From Voacanga thouarsii (taxonomy: Eukaryota; Streptophyta; Magnoliopsida; Gentianales; Apocynaceae), in contig JANUWF010001110.1 of NCBI GenBank assembly GCA_026120185.1, forward strand, positions 1,341,001-1,405,000: a DNA stretch of 64,000 bases, written 5' to 3'. Under the pieces are notes generated by a model. The model ran no database searches. It saw only the letters and a list, made by a program, of their open reading frames with translations, and had not been told where the DNA came from. Position 1 is the stretch's first letter, and each line of letters begins with the position of its first letter. This document shows positions 1-10,195 of this stretch, piece by piece. The position numbers and the translations under genes were made by a program.

Positions 1-360
1 TTGAGTTTGAGTAAATCTACTTATTAATTTTCAAATACATTGTATGTTTGAAATAGGAAAGAAGTTAATCCTCAATTGCCCTTGCAAAACTAAGTGTCCA
101 TGCACCCTACATTAAGTTTGCCATAATAAACATGCTTCATCAATCAGGTTTTATGCAGGAGCTTACTTGATTCTTGCTCACAATATAAGGTCTCCAACAG
201 CTGACCTAACCCCGCATGGGCAAATACAAACCACAATCAAACTCAAGCCAAAATCCACTTTCTCAATTTAAAACAACTCAACTCATTACCACTATGATCC
301 TAGTGTCCCAAGCTTTAAGGCCAAACTATAAATAAATAGGTTTATAAGCTAAGCCTAATT
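1..360. other. AT-rich flank, no gene seen
   Basis: No convincing coding region, RNA gene or repeat end is visible here. It is the sequence left of the proposed start of the Tekay-like LTR. It does not resemble the tandem repeat found at the other side of that element, which is a reason for caution about the left boundary. Confidence 0.5.
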
Positions 361-1435
361 TGATATTTAAAATAATTAATGTTTTGAGAAACAAGTACTA
401 ATAAGTTGATGGTTTAAATCATGCTAAGAAAAATTTAGAGTTTACTTGATAAAGAGTCCTAGGTGGTATTAGGTAAAGTAATAATTTATTAATAATTTAG
501 TTGTTAGAAAATAATTGTTAACTAAAATTAGTTGAAAATAAATTTAATGAGTCTGGCTTGAAAAATAATAAATATTTTTTTATTAGGTTTTGATTAAAGA
601 GAATAATTAAATTTTTTAGTAATAAATATTTTACTAATTATGATTATTTCCATAAAAGGTTTTAGTTGATTTCATTATTTTATATAATATCTATATATAT
701 GTATATTCTATTTTCCTAGCAAAAGTTATTATTTATTTGACTAAAATATCCTTATTATATATAATAACCCAAATCTACCCCTCATAGGGTTTTTCAAAAT
801 TACTAGCAAAATCATATTATGAAATATTTTATTCATGAAATAAAAATTAGCTTAGGGACAACTAGATCATGATCATACTTCTATGGCTAACCACAATCAT
901 GAACATATACAATCCTTCAATTCATCAAATCATCCAAATCATGCATACAAGCATAGATCTAAATTTGCCAAGACATGATCTAACCCCTACTAGCATAAAT
1001 ATGATCATGGCTTCAATAATCCAACATGAATATAAATCATATTCACCAAATGTGACATAATCTCTAGCATACTTCATCACAAATACTACCTATGACTTGG
1101 AGACATGCATTAAACCTCAAATCATCATACAATCAACCAAGATAATCCATCCATGCATAAATCCCATCTCCTTCATATTCATACATACATTCATGCTTCA
1201 ACCTCAACAATATATACTCAAACCCTATCCACAATCCACCTTCTATCAACATCATCCTAGAGACATGAATCTAGAATTTAAAAGAAGGGTTAAAAAGGCT
1301 TACTTGTTTGCTGAATATCTTGAAGGAGTTTTGAATGGTTGACAACCCCTAGATGCCTAAATCCGTCCAAGGAAGATGAAGAAAGCATGGCCATTGGTGA
1401 AGAAGCCATTCGGCCAAGAGGAGAGAGATTCGGCC

Positions 1436-1437
<2 letters not shown>

Positions 1438-1497
<60 letters not shown>
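1438..1497. repeat. (GA)n microsatellite in the left LTR
   Basis: About 30 uninterrupted GA units, followed about 20 bp later by a short (TA)n run. The same tract in the right LTR is longer (7540-7619), so it has changed length since the two LTRs were identical. Confidence 0.97.
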
Positions 1498-1499
<2 letters not shown>

Positions 1500-3048
1500 A
1501 TTAGCATGCTTATTCATATATATATATATATTCATTAGAGATCAAAATTGGAGAAGATGAAGTTGTTAGAATAAACCTACCTTGAAGGAGTTCTTGAGCC
1601 TTTACAAAATTTATGATTTTTGATCCAAAATAGCAAGTTGTATTTTGGAGTTTGATGTTAAGAATGGTATTGATGGACTCACGGCAGTGAGTAGGTTCAA
1701 TCTGGAAATTTTAGAAGGAGTTTGAAGTGATTTGGGAGAGTATTGGGTGAAAGGAAGGAGTAGGTGATTTTGGTGTGTTGTGTGTTCTTGATGTCGAAGA
1801 GAGTAGAGAGCTTTTGGGATTGGAGCTACCAAAATTCTGTAAAATTAGGGTTGGCCGATTGCTTGAAGGGTTTTGGCAGCTGATTTTCTGGTTTGGAAGG
1901 GAAAAGGAAAGGCTAGTTGTTGAAAACCTTGGAGAATATTTTTGGGAAGCAAATTTGGAAACTAAAATTCAGGAATATCTTTGATCATGTGAGAGCTTTT
2001 GAAAGTCTGCCATGGCCGAATTGCTGGCAGTGTTTCAGCTAGATGAATGCTGGTTGAGGGAGGCTAAAGGTGGAAAAAAATATTGAGTGTAATGGTGAAG
2101 GGAAGGTCAAGTTGTTTGAAGTATATTTTATGGAAAGTTGTTAAATCATGGTGGCTGGAATTCTGGTATCCAAATCAGATCATGTTTGCAGAATTTTTTG
2201 GGAAATCTTTTAGGCAGCCATGACTGGATTTTTGTGCAGAAGCTTGAGGAGGATAATGGAGTTCAGTTACTGAAGGTTTAAGGGTGATTTGTGCAGAAGA
2301 AGGATGGTGTTTCGACTAGGGATGAATTAGGAACCTAGGCTGGAAAATTTATGCACAGGTTTTCGCTACTTGCTAGAATTTTCTGGGCAATTTTTCGGCT
2401 GCCCTTTTCTTGTCGGCTTGTAGGGAGTTTGAAGGGGAATTTCAGGGCTTTTCAAGGCTGGTTTCCGGCCTTCTTCATGGAGAAAAAACGTGACTAAGAT
2501 GCTGAACAAAAACTGGAAGAAAACAGTTTGGTTTCGGACCTCCAAAGCTGTGAATTTGCCCAGGAATTTTTCTGGTTTTGCACAACTTTTGTGCAGTCCG
2601 AAAATTGCCAGAAAAATCCAAGTTCTAAGCTGATCAAAAGGGCCATTTTCTGGCAGCATTTCGGAGGGAATAATGGCTAAGAATTTCGACACCTTGAAGG
2701 CACACAAAGCTGGGAAAAATTTCAGTTCCATGCATGAAGGAAAACGAACTTAGATAAAGTAAACTTTTTAGAAAGTTCACTAAGGAATTTAATTCACTTG
2801 AAATCCTTTCCCCCTCTTCCATGTTTTCAGTCCGTAAGTTGTCTCTTACTAAGACATTTTGAACCTACAAAGCCACAACACATTGCTGGAATTTTTCTAG
2901 AATAAAATTGGCTTGAACAATTTGAACAAGCTAATGAATTGAGAAATAGGAAAAATGAAGGATTAAGAAGAAATGGATTCCCCTTAGGAATTTTGTGTAG
3001 GCAAAAGAGTAGGATGAGGATACTCCTATCATGTCTCTCTAAGGACAA

Positions 3049-3056
3049 TATTTATA
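3049..3056 (-). promoter_or_regulatory. Putative TATA box of the left LTR
   Basis: The minus strand reads TATAAATA here, about 390 bp inside the LTR from its 5' end, a usual place for an LTR core promoter. The matching site in the right LTR, which is the upstream one, is altered to TAGAAATG. If either LTR still starts transcription, the left one is the better candidate and would read out of the element toward position 1. Confidence 0.5.
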
Positions 3057-3095
3057 CCCTACTCCAAGCTCATAAGGTTTAAAATATTACTTCCC

Positions 3096-3203
3096 AAAAA
3101 AAAAAAAAAAAAAACCAAGCTAAAGCTCTTATGATGGAATTTGAACCCAAGACTTTAAGAATTAATTCTAAGGCTCTAACCACTAAACCAGAACAACTCT
3201 TAC
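3096..3203 (-). repeat. tRNA-derived SINE-like segment in the left LTR
   Basis: On the minus strand there is an A-box-like TGGTTTAGTGGTTAGAG (3174-3190) and a B-box-like GGGTTCAAATTCC (3136-3148) at tRNA spacing, ending in a run of 19 T (plus-strand A, 3096-3114). That is the layout of a short tRNA-derived SINE with a poly(T) tail, or of a decayed tRNA-like element. The same segment sits in the right LTR at 9224-9331, so it was in the LTR before this copy inserted. No flanking target duplication was resolved. Confidence 0.6.
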
Positions 3204-3444
3204 TCTTATTTTCTCTCTAAAAAATATTTTTCTATTTAATCTTCAAGCTATCTCCCTTTTTCCACCTTAAGCAAAAATTACCATTTTGCATTTCTCACTC
3301 AATAGTCATAATCAAGCCCTCTAGACTATAAAACACAAATTCAATGCACATAAAATCATATAAAAATATATTTAAACATGCAATAAAATATGATATGCAT
3401 CCCAATCCCCTTACTCTAAGGTTGGTTTTGACTGGGGTTTCACA

Positions 3445-3460
3445 TCATCCCCTCCTTAGG
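3445..3460 (-). other. Polypurine tract of the Tekay-like element
   Basis: The minus strand reads CCTAAGGAGGGGATGA immediately before the LTR start TGTGAAACC. This is where the plus-strand DNA primer is expected and it fixes both the orientation and the inner boundary of the 3' LTR. Confidence 0.8.
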
Positions 3461-3490
3461 AGAATTTCGTCCCGAAATTCAAGCATTCCT

Positions 3491-3661
3491 CTATTTCAAA
3501 TCAGGGTACTTCTTCTTAACCCATTCTTCTGACTCCCATGTGGCATCCTGCGTGCCATGGTGATCCCATTAAATCTTAACCATCGGTATCTGTTTGTTCC
3601 AGAGAGTCTTCACACTGCAGTCCAATATCCGCACAAGCTTCTCCACATAGCTCAGGTTTGG
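3491..3661 (-). pseudogene. Chromodomain-like C-terminus of gypsy integrase
   Basis: Reading minus in the frame that continues the integrase, the peptide YVEKLVRILDCSVKTLW leads into a segment ending in ATWE-type and EEWVKKKYPDL motifs, typical of the chromodomain-like tail of Tekay/Del elements. That tail is thought to guide integration to marked chromatin. One in-frame stop lies between IPMVKI and WDHHGTQDATWE. The natural stop is at 3491-3493. A further stop separates it from the integrase block upstream (end at 3662). The assignment rests on the ATWE motif and position; the element family is well known. Confidence 0.75.
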
Positions 3662-4698
3662 CTACAATACTAACGGTTCATCATTCAATACATGACCGGA
3701 ATCCGCATTATACTTCTTCAATTGTGACACATGAAACACATCATGAATTCCCGTCAACCCTTTTGGCAGATCCAGTCGGTAAGCTACCGGTCCGATCCTT
3801 TCCTTAATCGGAAATGGCCCTAAATATCTCAAATTCAATTTTTCGCCCTTCGGATGCTTCAAAATTCCCCTATTCGACGTCAATTTCAAAAATAAGCTGT
3901 CTCCGACTTGAAATTCTAATTCTCTTCGCCGGTTGTCCGCACAGCTCTTCTGCCGACTCTGTGCCGCCTTTAACCTTTCCCTGATCAATTTCACTTTATC
4001 CAGCATCTCTTGGACATATACTTCTTCGATTTTGCTCACATGACCGTCTTCGGACCAACTCCAATGTAATGGTACCTGACACTTGGCCCATATAAAGCCT
4101 CATACGGTGCCATCCTAATCGAGGCTTGGTAACTGTTGTTATATGACAGTTCGGTATACGGTACACACTCTATCCACTTGTTCCCAAAGTCCAAAACACA
4201 AGTTCTCGGCATATCTTTCAATATTTGAATAACTCTTTCTGACTGCTCGTCGGTCTGTGGATGTGCCGTCGTACTGAATTTTAGACTCGACCCATTGCTT
4301 CCTGAAACATTCCCCAGAAACGAGATGTAAACCTCGGGTCTCAATCTGACACTATACTTGAAGGCACTCCATGCAGTCGGACGATTTCTCGAACATAAGT
4401 CTGAGCCAGCTTCTCCATCGAGTCTCTCACATTCACCGGTATGAAATGGGCCGACTTGATCAGTCGATCCGCCACCACCTATATGGCGTCCTTTTGAGTC
4501 CTTGACATGGGAAGCCCCGTGACAAAATCCAAAGTCACCTCCTTCCATTTCCATTCCGGTACTGGCAATGGCTGCAACAGTCCTGCTGACTTCTTGTGTT
4601 CTGCTTTGACCTTTTGGCAGGTATGACAGGTCGAGACATACTTGACCACATCTCGCTTTAGTCCAAGCCACCAATAGGCTCTCTTCAAATCCTAACAT
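3662..4698 (-). pseudogene. Gypsy integrase (zinc finger, core, C-terminal domain), broken
   Basis: Three overlapping minus-strand pieces together form one integrase. First comes the end of the HHCC zinc finger (CHTCQ, about 4620) and the start of the core (DFVTGLP, about 4510). Then, after a frameshift and an in-frame stop at the second core Asp region (IVSD, stop, DPRFT), comes the rest of the core with AHPQTDEQSERV carrying the catalytic Glu. Last is the C-terminal part with GPFPIKERIGPVAYRLDLP and the Tekay-type DVFHVSQLKKY. Integrase would insert the cDNA into the chromosome; this copy is disabled by the frameshift and stop. The pieces lie directly downstream of RNase H, in the normal gypsy order. 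Confidence 0.9.
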
Positions 4699-4766
4699 AT
4701 CTTGACTTCCCCCGGATGAATGGCGTACTTGCTCTTGTGCACCTCCTCCAAAATTCTGTCCTATAA

Positions 4767-5342
4767 CTACTGTTCCCCGGGTACATACAATTGATCTTTG
4801 AAATGGAGAACTCCCACTTCGTCTAGACGGAATTCACTGCCCGGCCGCCTAAGCTCCTTGTCCTTGAAAAGTTGAAACTTGGCATTGCTTTGCTGAGCGC
4901 CCGCAATTTCCTTCTTTAGATCTGGCACCAACTTCAAATTGCTAATGACAATTCCTTTGCCTTGCACTTCCACCATTCTATGCAACACATCCTGAACCGC
5001 TTGCATTTCTTGCATCCTTAATCTGGCCATCCCAACCTTTCTGCTTAGGGCGTCCGCCACAACGTTGGCCTTCCCTGAATGGTAGTTGATCGGACAACGG
5101 TATTCCTCTAGGAATTCTATCCACCTTCGCTGCCTCAAATTCAGATCCTTTTGAGTGAAGATATACTTCAGACTCTTATGGTCGGTGAACACCTCATATT
5201 CGGCTCCATATAGGTAGTGTCGCCATTTCTTTAGGGCGAACACTATAGCTGCCAGCTCCAGATCATGAGTGGGGTAGTTGACTTCATGAGGTCTTAGCTT
5301 CCGTGAAGCGTAAGCAATCACCTTCCGATCCTGCATCAACAC
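4767..5342 (-). pseudogene. Gypsy RNase H and linker to integrase
   Basis: A 191-residue open stretch on the minus strand. It opens with [20 protein letters not shown] and continues through the RNase H motifs [11 protein letters not shown] and ADALSRK, then a linker of about 70 residues toward the integrase zinc finger. RNase H removes the RNA strand during reverse transcription. The first Asp of the domain is at the end of the preceding RT piece ([10 protein letters not shown]), separated from this piece by one in-frame stop. There is a second stop at its end (after LYVPGEQ) before integrase. Otherwise the sequence is well preserved, suggesting a fairly young copy. Confidence 0.92.
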
Positions 5343-5345
5343 TGC

Positions 5346-5978
5346 TCACAATCCTTCTTTCGAAGCATCGGTATATAGCGCGTAGGGTTTTCCTTCCTCC
5401 GGAAGATTCAATACCGGTGTTGTCATCAGTTTGCGCTTCAGTTCTTGAAAACTTTTCTCGCACTTCTCATTCCACACAAATGGAATATCCTTTCGCAATA
5501 ATCGGGTCATTGGCGATGCGAGTGTTGAAAATCCCTTGATAAACCTTCGATAGTAACCAGCCAGTCCTAAGAAACTCCGGATCTCGGTGATACTCTCTAG
5601 CTGCTTCCAGTCGGATACCGCTTCAACCTTTGTCGGGTCCACCTTGATTCCTTCCTTGGTCACCACATGGACAAGGAACGCCACACTGTCCAACCAGAAT
5701 TCGCACTTGCTGAACTTGGCGTACAGCTTGTGCTCCCGTAGCTTCTCCAGTACGAGCTTCAGATGCTCCGCATGCTCATCTGGACTCTTGGAGTAGATCA
5801 AAATGTCGTCGATGAAGACCACAACGAACTTATCCAGATAGGGTCGAAACACTTGGTGCATCAGGTCCATGAATTCTGCTGGGGCGTTAGTTACCCCGAA
5901 CGGCGTCACCACGAACTCGTAATGTCTATATCTGGTGTTGAAGGCTGTCTTGGGGATATCTTTCTCTCTTATCCGCAC
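5346..5978 (-). pseudogene. Gypsy reverse transcriptase, palm and thumb
   Basis: A 210-residue minus-strand stretch with [19 protein letters not shown] and the catalytic box [11 protein letters not shown] (Asp-Asp intact, about residue 58). It ends with [18 protein letters not shown], all hallmarks of Ty3/gypsy RT. It continues from the finger subdomain in the next piece (5991-6776) across a single in-frame stop between LDLR and [12 protein letters not shown]. The polymerase active site is therefore present but the reading frame is not continuous. Confidence 0.93.
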
Positions 5979-5990
5979 TTGGTAGTATCC

Positions 5991-6776
5991 TTACCTCAAA
6001 TCTAACTTGGAGTAGCAACTGGATCCTTGCAACTGGTCGAATAGCTCGTCAATCATTGGTTGGGGATACTTGTTCTTGATCGTCAAGTTGTTCAATCCCC
6101 GATAGTCAATGCATAGTTTCAGAGTGCCGTCCTTCTTCTTCACAAATAGCACAGGCACTCCCCAGGGTGATGTGCTAGGTCTGATGTAGTCTTGACTCAC
6201 TAACTCCTCCAACTGCTCTTTCAACTCTGCCGATGCCATTCGGTACGGGGTTCGCGATACTAGTTCCGCTCCCGGAACTAAGTCGATAGTGAATTCCACT
6301 TCTCGACTGAGAGGTAGAGAATCAAGCTCCGCCAGAAATACATCGAGAAATTCCTTCAGTACTTTAGTGTCCTCCAAAGTGCACTGGTCCTTCAGCTTGT
6401 TTATCACGTAAGCCAGGTACCCTTGACACCCTTGCTTCAAAAATTTTCGGGCCTTAGCCCCCGCAATCAAATACTTGAGTTCTTTCACCCTTTTGCCATT
6501 AAATTCCAATACATCACAACCCGGTCTGACGAACTGGACTGTTTTATTTTTACAGTCTACCCTAGCCCCATGCTTGGCTAACCAGTTTATCCCCAAAATT
6601 AAGCCATAATCCTCAATGTCTACCACTACCAAATCTCCCTCCAAACTTTCTCTTCCCACATTAACTTTACACTCTTTTACATACCGATCCGCTTGTACCA
6701 TTTTCCCCAGAGGTGTGCTCACCACTAAAGCGTAAGGTAGCTCCACTCCATCCCAACCAAAATGACATGCACACAA
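5991..6776 (-). pseudogene. Gypsy protease C-terminus and RT N-terminus
   Basis: A 261-residue minus-strand stretch. The first 70 residues (from [12 protein letters not shown] to [16 protein letters not shown]) are the C-terminal half of a gypsy aspartic protease. The DTGA-type active-site segment and everything upstream, including gag, are missing. Next come the linker and the RT fingers: [38 protein letters not shown] and [17 protein letters not shown]. The apparent Met start is a by-product of the deletion joint about 6 bp upstream, where LTR sequence begins; it is not a natural start. Confidence 0.92.
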
Positions 6777-7537
6777 CTTGCATATATAATATCTATATAT
6801 ATGTATATTCTATTTTTTTAGAAAATGCTATTATTTATTTAACTAAAATATCCTTATTATATATAATAACCCAAATCTACCCCTCCTAGGGTTTTTCAAA
6901 ATTACTAGCAAAATCATATTATGAAATATTTTATTCATGAAATAAAAATTAGTTTAGGGACAACTAGATCATGATCATACTTCTATGGCTAACCCCAATC
7001 ATAAACATATACAATCCTTCAATTCATCAAATCATCCAAATTATGCATATAAGCATAGATCTAAATTTACCAAGAAATGATCTAACCCCTACTAGCATAA
7101 ATATGATCATGGCTTCAATAATCCAACATGAATATAAATCCTATTCACCAAATGTGACATAATCTCTAGCATACTTCATCACAAATACTACCTATGACAT
7201 GGAGACATGCATTAAACCTCAAATCATCATACAATCAACCAAGATAATTCATCCATGCATAAATCCCATCTCCTTCATATTCATACATACATTCATGCTT
7301 CAACCTCAACAATATATACTCAAACCCTATCTACAATCCACCTTCTATCAACATCATCCTAGAGACATGAATCTAGAATTTAAAAGAAGGGTTAAAAAGG
7401 CTTACTTGTTTGCTGAATATATTGAAGGAGTTTTGAATGGTTGACAATCCCTAGATGCCTAAATCCGTCCACGGAAGATGAAGAAAGCATGGCCATTGGT
7501 GAAGAAGCCATTCGGCCAAGAAGAGAGAGATTCGGCC

Positions 7538-7539
<2 letters not shown>

Positions 7540-7619
<80 letters not shown>
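7540..7619. repeat. (GA)n microsatellite in the right LTR
   Basis: About 40 GA units, against about 30 in the partner LTR, followed by a (TA)n run near 7638-7656. Frames reading Arg-Glu or Leu-Ser repeats through it are not genes. Confidence 0.97.
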
Positions 7620-7621
<2 letters not shown>

Positions 7622-9223
7622 ATTAGCATGCTTATTCATATATATATATATATATATTCATTAGAGATCAAAATTGGAGAAGATGAAGTTGTTAGAACAA
7701 ACCTACCTTGAAGGAGTTCTTGAGCCTTTACAAAATTTATGATTTTTGATCCAAAATAGCAAGTTGTATTTTGGAGTTTGATGTTAAGAATGGTATTGAT
7801 GGACTCACGATAGTGAGTAGGTTCAATCTGGAAATTTTAGAAGGAGTTTGAAGTGATTTGGTAGAGTATTGGGTGAAAGGAAGGAGTAGGTGATTTTGGT
7901 GTGTTGTGTGTTCTTGATGTCGAAGAGAGTAGAGAGCTTTTGGGATTGGAGCTGCCAAAATTCTGTAAAATTAGGGTTGGCCGATTGCTTGAAGGGTTTT
8001 GGTAGCTGATTTTCTGGTTTGGAAGGGAAAAGGAAAGGCTAGTTGTTGAAAACCTTGAAAAATATTTTTGGGAAGCAAATTTGGAAACTAAATATTTAGG
8101 AATATCTTTGATCATGTGAGAGCTTTTGAAAGTCTGCCATGGCCGAATTGCTGGCAGTGTTTTGGCTAGATGAATGCTGGTTGAGGGAGGCTAAAGGTGG
8201 CCGAAAATACTGAGTGTAATGGTGAAGGGATGGTCTGGTTTTTTGAGGTATATTTTTATGGAAAGTTGTTAAATCATGGTGGCTGGAATTTTGGTATCCA
8301 AATCAGATCATGTTTGCAGAATTTTTTGGGAAATCTTTTAGGCAGCCATGACTGGATTTTCGTGCAGAAGCTTGAGGAGGATAATGGAGTCCAGTTACTG
8401 AAGGTTTAAGGGTGATTTGTGCAGAAGAAGGATGGTGTTTCAACTAGGGATGAATTAGGAACCAAGGCTGGAAAATTTATGCACAGGTTTTCGCTGCTTG
8501 CTAGAATTTTTTGGGCAGTTTTTCGGCTGCCCTTTTCCAGTCGGTTTGCAGGGAGTTTGTAGGGGAATTTCAGGGCTTTTCAAGGCTGGTTTCCAGCATT
8601 CTTCAAGGAGGAAAAACGTGGCTAAGATGCTGAACAAAAACTAGAAGAAAACAGCTTGGTTTCGGACCTGCAAAGCTGTGAATTTGCCCAGGAATTTTCC
8701 TGGTTTTGCACAGCTTTTGTGCAGTCCGAAAATGACTAGATAAATCCAAGTTCTAAGCTGATCAAAAAGGCCATTTTCTGGCAGCATTTGTGAGGGAATA
8801 ATGGTTAAGAATTTCGACACCTTGAAGGAACACAATACTGGAAAAAATTTCAGTTCCATGTATGAAGGAAAATGAACTTAGCTAGAGTAAGGTTTTTAGA
8901 AAGTTCAGTAAGGAATTTAATTCACTTGAAATCCTTTGCCCCTCTTCCATGGTTTTGGTCCATAAGATGTTTCTTACTAAGACATTTTGAACCTATAAAA
9001 CCACTGCACATTGCTGGAATTTTTCTAGAATAAAATTGGCTTGAACAATTTGAACAAGCTAATGAGTCGAGAGATAGGAAAAATTAAGGATTAAAAGGAA
9101 ATGGATTCCCCTTTGGAATTTTGTGTAGGCAAAAGAGTAGGATGAGGATACTCCTATCATGTCTCTCTTAAGATAACATTTCTACCCTACTCCAAGCTCA
9201 TAAGGTCGAAAATATTACTTCCC

Positions 9224-9331
9224 AAAAAAAAAAAAAAAAAAACCAAACTAAAGCTCTTATGATGGAATTTGAACCCAAGACCTCAAGAATTAATTATAAT
9301 GCTCTAACCACTAAACCACAACAACTCTTGC
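9224..9331 (-). repeat. tRNA-derived SINE-like segment in the right LTR
   Basis: Partner of 3096-3203. A-box-like region 9302-9318, B-box-like GGGTTCAAATTCC at 9264-9276, and a 19-base poly(T) tail on the minus strand (plus-strand A, 9224-9242). Confidence 0.6.
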
Positions 9332-9571
9332 TCTTATTTTCCCTCTAAAAAATATTTTCCTATTCAATCCTCAAGTTATCTCCCTTTTTCCACCTCAAGC
9401 AAAAATTATCATTTTGCCCTTCTCACTCAATAGTCATAATCAAGCCCTCTAGACTATTAAACATAAATTCAATGCACATAAAATCATATAAAAATATATT
9501 TAATCATGCAATGAAATATGATATGCACCCAACCCCCTTACTCTAAGGTTGGTTTTGACTGAGGTTTCACA

Positions 9572-10195
9572 CAATTTGTTAACATTTTCATTTAATTCGA
9601 ATTGCTACTTAAAAAGATTTAAATTCTCAAATTTTGTAAATAGTAAAAATATATTATTGTAAAGTTGATATTTCAAATTTAATTTTCATTTGAAAAAAAA
9701 AAGAGTTAAGGATGGATCTTTTTTATTTTTTATTCAATATAATTTTTTTAATTTTTGTTTCATTTTAAACAAATTGGTTGAGACAATTTGTCAACATTTT
9801 CATTTAATTTGAATCTCTATTTAAAAAGATTTACATTCTCAAATTTTGTAAATGAAAAATATCTATTATTGTAATATTCATATTTGAAATTTAATTTTCA
9901 TTTGAACAAAATATCGGATAGATTTTTTTATAAAAAATTTATTCTATACAATTTTTTTTTTCATTTTATTTGAAAGAAATTGGTTGCGACAATTTGTTAA
10001 AATTTTCATTTAATTCAAATCGCTATAAAAAAAATTTAAATGCTCCGAATTTTTTGTTGATAAGTATTTATTCTTGTAATATTCATACTTTAAATTTAAT
10101 TTGTATTTGGAAAAAAAAAATAGGATAGGTTTTTAAATGTTCATTCAATATAAATTTGTTTTCTAGAAAAAATTTAATTTGTATTTACAAAAAAA
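9572..10195. repeat. Tandem repeat, three units of 206-212 bp
   Basis: Units begin CAATTTGTTAA (or close variants) at 9572, 9784 and 9990. Each contains TTTCATTTAATT, a TTTAAAT-rich block, CAAATTTAATTTTCATTTG-like text and a T-rich tail. The units are diverged. The first one abuts the Tekay-like LTR exactly at the point where a unit starts. No coding capacity; it could be a small satellite or a decayed local duplication. Confidence 0.8.

Larger units (their letters stand above)
361..3444 (-). repeat. 3' LTR of the Tekay-like element (left copy)
   Basis: On the minus strand this LTR starts TGTGAAACC at 3444, right after a polypurine tract. It is closely matched by 6782-9571 from about position 682 rightwards. 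The end at 361 is the best TG (minus-strand CA) with a near-match target duplication, and is less certain than the end at 3444. It contains a (GA)n run, a poly(A) run and a tRNA-like SINE segment, all shared with the right copy. It has no coding capacity; the long Arg-Glu or Ser-Leu frames here are translations of (GA)n. Confidence 0.75.
361..9571 (-). mobile_element. Ty3/gypsy chromovirus, Tekay/Del-like, 5' part deleted
   Basis: Two long direct repeats flank a minus-strand pol gene whose domains run protease remnant, RT, RNase H, integrase, chromodomain, which is the gypsy order. On the minus strand the LTR starts TGTGAAACC and is preceded by a polypurine tract next to the left copy. The 5 bases after the right LTR (CAATT, 9572-9576) and before the proposed left start (TAATT, 356-360) agree in 4 of 5 positions, so a target duplication is plausible but not proved. 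Gag, the primer binding site, the protease active site and about 320 bp of the upstream LTR are absent. Several in-frame stops break pol, so the copy cannot move on its own. The integrase C-terminus and chromodomain-like tail point to the Tekay/Del branch. Confidence 0.85.
6782..9571 (-). repeat. 5' LTR of the Tekay-like element (right copy, truncated)
   Basis: Closely matches 682-3444, differing by scattered substitutions and microsatellite length. Its right end at 9571 is the LTR 5' end (minus-strand TGTGAAACC, here TGTGAAACCTC). At 6782 homology stops abruptly inside the protease gene, so the last 320 or so bp of this LTR and the primer binding site are gone. It holds (GA)n at 7540-7619, the SINE-like segment at 9224-9331 and a mutated TATA site near 9178-9185. 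Confidence 0.85.

Noticed and set aside
1290..1560. Open frames of Arg-Glu or Leu-Ser repeats (also at 7441-7711)
   Set aside because: They are translations of (GA)n microsatellites in the LTRs, open in several frames on both strands.
3096..3203. Functional tRNA gene
   Set aside because: Only box-like motifs are present. No complete cloverleaf or anticodon arm could be built, and it is embedded in both LTRs.
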